34,623 bases of DNA, from contig JAKSUW010000010.1 of the NCBI GenBank assembly GCA_024408565.1, positions 1-34,623 on the forward strand, written 5' to 3'. The stretch comes from Bacilli bacterium. GTDB taxonomy: Bacteria > Bacillota_I > Bacilli_A > RFN20 > CAG-826. The translations under genes were made by a program, and so were the position numbers. How positions within the stretch are numbered: the first letter of the stretch is position 1; each line of letters opens with the position of its first letter. The notes beneath the pieces were generated by a model that had not been told where the DNA came from, did no database searches, and worked only from the letters and a program-made list of their open reading frames with translations. Below, one piece after another: positions 33,048-34,623 of this stretch.

Positions 33048-34220
33048 TTATTTAATGATATCAACACCAGGGAGATGACCATCGTTTTCAATCATCTCTA
33101 AGCTTGCTCCACCGCCGGTAGAGACGTGAGCGAATTTATCTTTATAGCCAAATTCTTTTACCGCCGCGGCGCTATCACCACCACCACAAACGCTGAAGCA
33201 ATTATTGCCTAACTTCGCGATTGCTTCACAAACAGCTTTCGTGCCCGCTTGGAAATCTTTTTGTTCAAAGACACCCATTGGACCATTCCAGAAAATCATC
33301 TTAGCTTTAGCAATTTCGCTTGCGAATAATTCTGCGGTCTTTGGACCAATATCCATGCCTTGATAGCCCGCTGGTACTTCTAATTCAACAGTCTTTTTAT
33401 CGGTCCAACCTTCAAAGGCGTTTGTGACCACTGCGTCAACCGGTAAAACAATCTTCCCGTTCGCGTTCTTTAAACAATTCCGGGCGTATTCAAGTTGTTC
33501 ATCTTCCACTGGTGAATTACCGGTTTGATGACCTAACGCTTTTTGGAAAGTAAACGCCATCGCACCACCAATTAAAATCTTGTCGCACTTCTTGAGAAGT
33601 GATTCAATGACTTTAATCTTATCACTCACTTTTAATCCACCTAAAATCGCGATATAGGGACGATCAGTGGGTTTTACTTCAACGCAGCGCATTAAGTTAT
33701 CAACTTCTTTTTTCACTAAGTAACCAATCGCGACTGGTTTATTTTCTTTCTTAAGTAACGCGGGAACGCCATAAGTTGAAGCGTGAGCCCGGTGAGCGCT
33801 ACCGAAAGCGTCCATCACATAAGCATCCGCTAGTTTCGCCCAATCCATAGCTAAGTCTTCTTTATTCTTTTCTTCCCCAGGTTCATAACGGGTGTTTTGT
33901 AATAATAAAACTTCGCCATCATTTAAGGAACTAACAAGTTGATTTACTTCTTCGCCACGTGGAAGCGAAGCAAACTTTACGTTTTGCCCTAATAATTCGC
34001 CTAAGCGTTTCGCGACGGGCGCTAAATCGTTCTTCTTTTTTTGTTCGGCCACCACTTCAGGTGCTTCTTTATGTTTCACTTTACCAAGGTGCGAACAAAG
34101 AATGACTTTGGCGCCTTGCTTAATTAAAGTTTTAATCGTGGGTAAAGCTTGAACAATCCGATTATCATCACGGATCGCTCCGCCTTTAAGTGGAACGTTA
34201 AAATCCACCCGCACTAACAC
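33048..34220 (-). CDS. pgk: Phosphoglycerate kinase (start codon not evident)
   Basis: Transfers phosphate from 1,3-bisphosphoglycerate to ADP. Motifs: VRVDFNVPL, LCSHLGKVK, VMDAFGSAHRAHAS, LGGLKVSDKI, FWNGPMGVFE, GGGDSAAAV and STGGGASLEM. The GTG at 34220 is the only standard start codon in frame, but it has no ribosome binding site and would cut off family-like residues upstream in the same frame (LAVDQLNNIAGKRV). AAAGGAGAT lies at 34275-34267, and the codon six bases beyond GGAG is AAG (34262-34260), not ATG. One extra T there would read ATG-CTA-GCA. So the true start is probably at 34262, and the sequence or strain carries a lesion. pgk follows gap with about 65 bases between. Confidence 0.9.
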   Translation of the reverse strand: MLVRVDFNVPLKGGAIRDDNRIVQALPTIKTLIKQGAKVILCSHLGKVKHKEAPEVVAEQKKKNDLAPVAKRLGELLGQNVKFASLPRGEEVNQLVSSLNDGEVLLLQNTRYEPGEEKNKEDLAMDWAKLADAYVMDAFGSAHRAHASTYGVPALLKKENKPVAIGYLVKKEVDNLMRCVEVKPTDRPYIAILGGLKVSDKIKVIESLLKKCDKILIGGAMAFTFQKALGHQTGNSPVEDEQLEYARNCLKNANGKIVLPVDAVVTNAFEGWTDKKTVELEVPAGYQGMDIGPKTAELFASEIAKAKMIFWNGPMGVFEQKDFQAGTKAVCEAIAKLGNNCFSVCGGGDSAAAVKEFGYKDKFAHVSTGGGASLEMIENDGHLPGVDIIK

Positions 34221-34266
34221 CCGTTTACCGGCGATGTTATTTAATTGATCAACTGCTAGCTTATTT

Positions 34267-34326
34267 ATCTCCTTTATTTTTAATCAACCGGCGCCCCTGA
34301 GGGCGCCATTAATTACTAGTAATTAA
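34267..34326 (-). promoter_or_regulatory. gap-pgk intercistronic palindrome, GC hairpin and pgk ribosome binding site
   Basis: A perfect 18-bp palindrome, TTAATTACTAGTAATTAA (34309-34326), starts one base after the gap stop. It is followed by a 7-bp GC hairpin (GGCGCCC/GGGCGCC, 34290-34307, 4-base loop) without a T-run, and then AAAGGAG for pgk. It could be an RNA-processing or stabilising element; a full terminator is unlikely. Confidence 0.5.
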
Positions 34327-34327
34327 A

Positions 34328-34623
34328 TTAGCAATTTTCCGCAAAGTATTTAATGGTGCGGACCATTTGTGAAGTGTAAGAATTTTCGTTATCATACCAA
34401 GACACGACTTGGACTTGATAGAGACTATTACTAATTGGTGTCACCATGGTTTGGGTGGCATCAAATAAGGAACCAAAGCGCATACCGATAACATCGGAGC
34501 TAACTAATCATTCTTCAGTACAGCCGAATGATTCAATCGCTTGTGAATTCATGAATGCATGGATAGCAGCAGGAGTCGATTCTTTATCAGACTTAACGAC
34601 TGCGACTAAGATAGTGGTTGAAC
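34328..34623 (-). pseudogene. gap: Glyceraldehyde-3-phosphate dehydrogenase, 3' part with an in-frame TGA
   Basis: The C-terminal part of GAPDH, running off the window end. Reading from the edge: LVAVVKSDKESTP, SFGCTEE, then TGA (34510-34508), then [46 protein letters not shown] and TAA. Frame and similarity continue unbroken across the TGA, which stands at a variable position usually filled by a charged residue or Pro. The truncated product would lack the strand with SWYDNE and the last helix, so it should not work. Because the organism uses TGA as a stop elsewhere, this is a nonsense lesion, a sequence error, or real readthrough. Typed as pseudogene for that reason only. Confidence 0.75.

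Noticed and set aside
34508-34510. Selenocysteine at the GAPDH TGA
   Set aside because: The position is not catalytic, and no SECIS-like hairpin or sel gene is visible nearby.
4666-34623. Reassignment of TGA to tryptophan, as in Mycoplasma-like bacteria
   Set aside because: Trp is TGG throughout, and TGA ends four genes in ATGA overlaps (2267, 5955, 10012 and 22782 regions); the TGA in gap is the only in-frame exception.
1-34623. Defence system, prophage or transposon
   Set aside because: No transposase, integrase, nuclease, toxin-antitoxin or phage gene was recognised in any frame.

Overview
The window comes from a low-GC Gram-positive bacterium (Bacillota, Bacilli-like, possibly one of the uncultured gut lineages near the Mollicutes). 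The evidence is a Phe T-box ahead of pheS-pheT, a rimP-nusA-infB-rbfA block, AGGAGG-type ribosome binding sites, BspA-type leucine-rich lipoproteins and a DUF6273 protein. The code is the standard one: Trp is TGG throughout, and four ATGA gene overlaps use TGA as a true stop. Most of the window is core housekeeping on the minus strand. The accessory part is surface lipoproteins.

Layout: (1) 1-235: a minus-strand tRNA-Thr(GGT) and the promoter of the first lipoprotein gene. (2) 236-4656: two tandem paralogous lipoproteins, each built from InlB-like repeats, a PKD-like module and leucine-rich repeats; the second carries an exact 234-bp internal duplication. (3) 4666-11115, minus: an operon of two paralogous lipoproteins, cardiolipin synthase, 4-alpha-glucanotransferase and rimO. 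(4) 11148-20636: a CarD regulator, then the rpsO/ribF/truB/rbfA/infB/nusA/rimP set in conserved order. It is split by a YwaF-like membrane protein, a plus-strand TtcA-like gene and a lipoprotein, and ylxR and ylxQ are missing. (5) 20836-26675: adenosine deaminase on plus, then pheS-pheT-yceD-rsmH on minus behind the T-box. (6) 26908-30859: an SpoU methyltransferase, a YgjP-like metallopeptidase, DUF523, a lipoprotein, a Bax-inhibitor-1 protein and tpiA. (7) 31000-32982: a membrane-anchored protein with repeats like those of region 2 and a DUF6273 domain. (8) 33048-34623: pgk and the 3' end of a GAPDH gene.

The main genes serve translation (ribosome maturation, initiation, Phe-tRNA charging, rRNA and tRNA modification) and lower glycolysis (tpiA, pgk, gap). 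The lipoproteins and the repeat proteins make up the surface. No mobile element, CRISPR array, prophage or defence system is visible, and no gene-free stretch exceeds 300 bases.

The points most worth a second look are: the exact repeat duplication; a repeat family shared by lipid-anchored and membrane-anchored proteins; perfect AT palindromes at gene junctions with -10 boxes placed for leaderless mRNAs; a probable attenuator before rimP; a possible S15 pseudoknot before rpsO; a long charged NusA tail; and two lesions in adjacent essential glycolytic genes (an in-frame TGA in gap, no normal start codon in pgk), which may be sequence errors.
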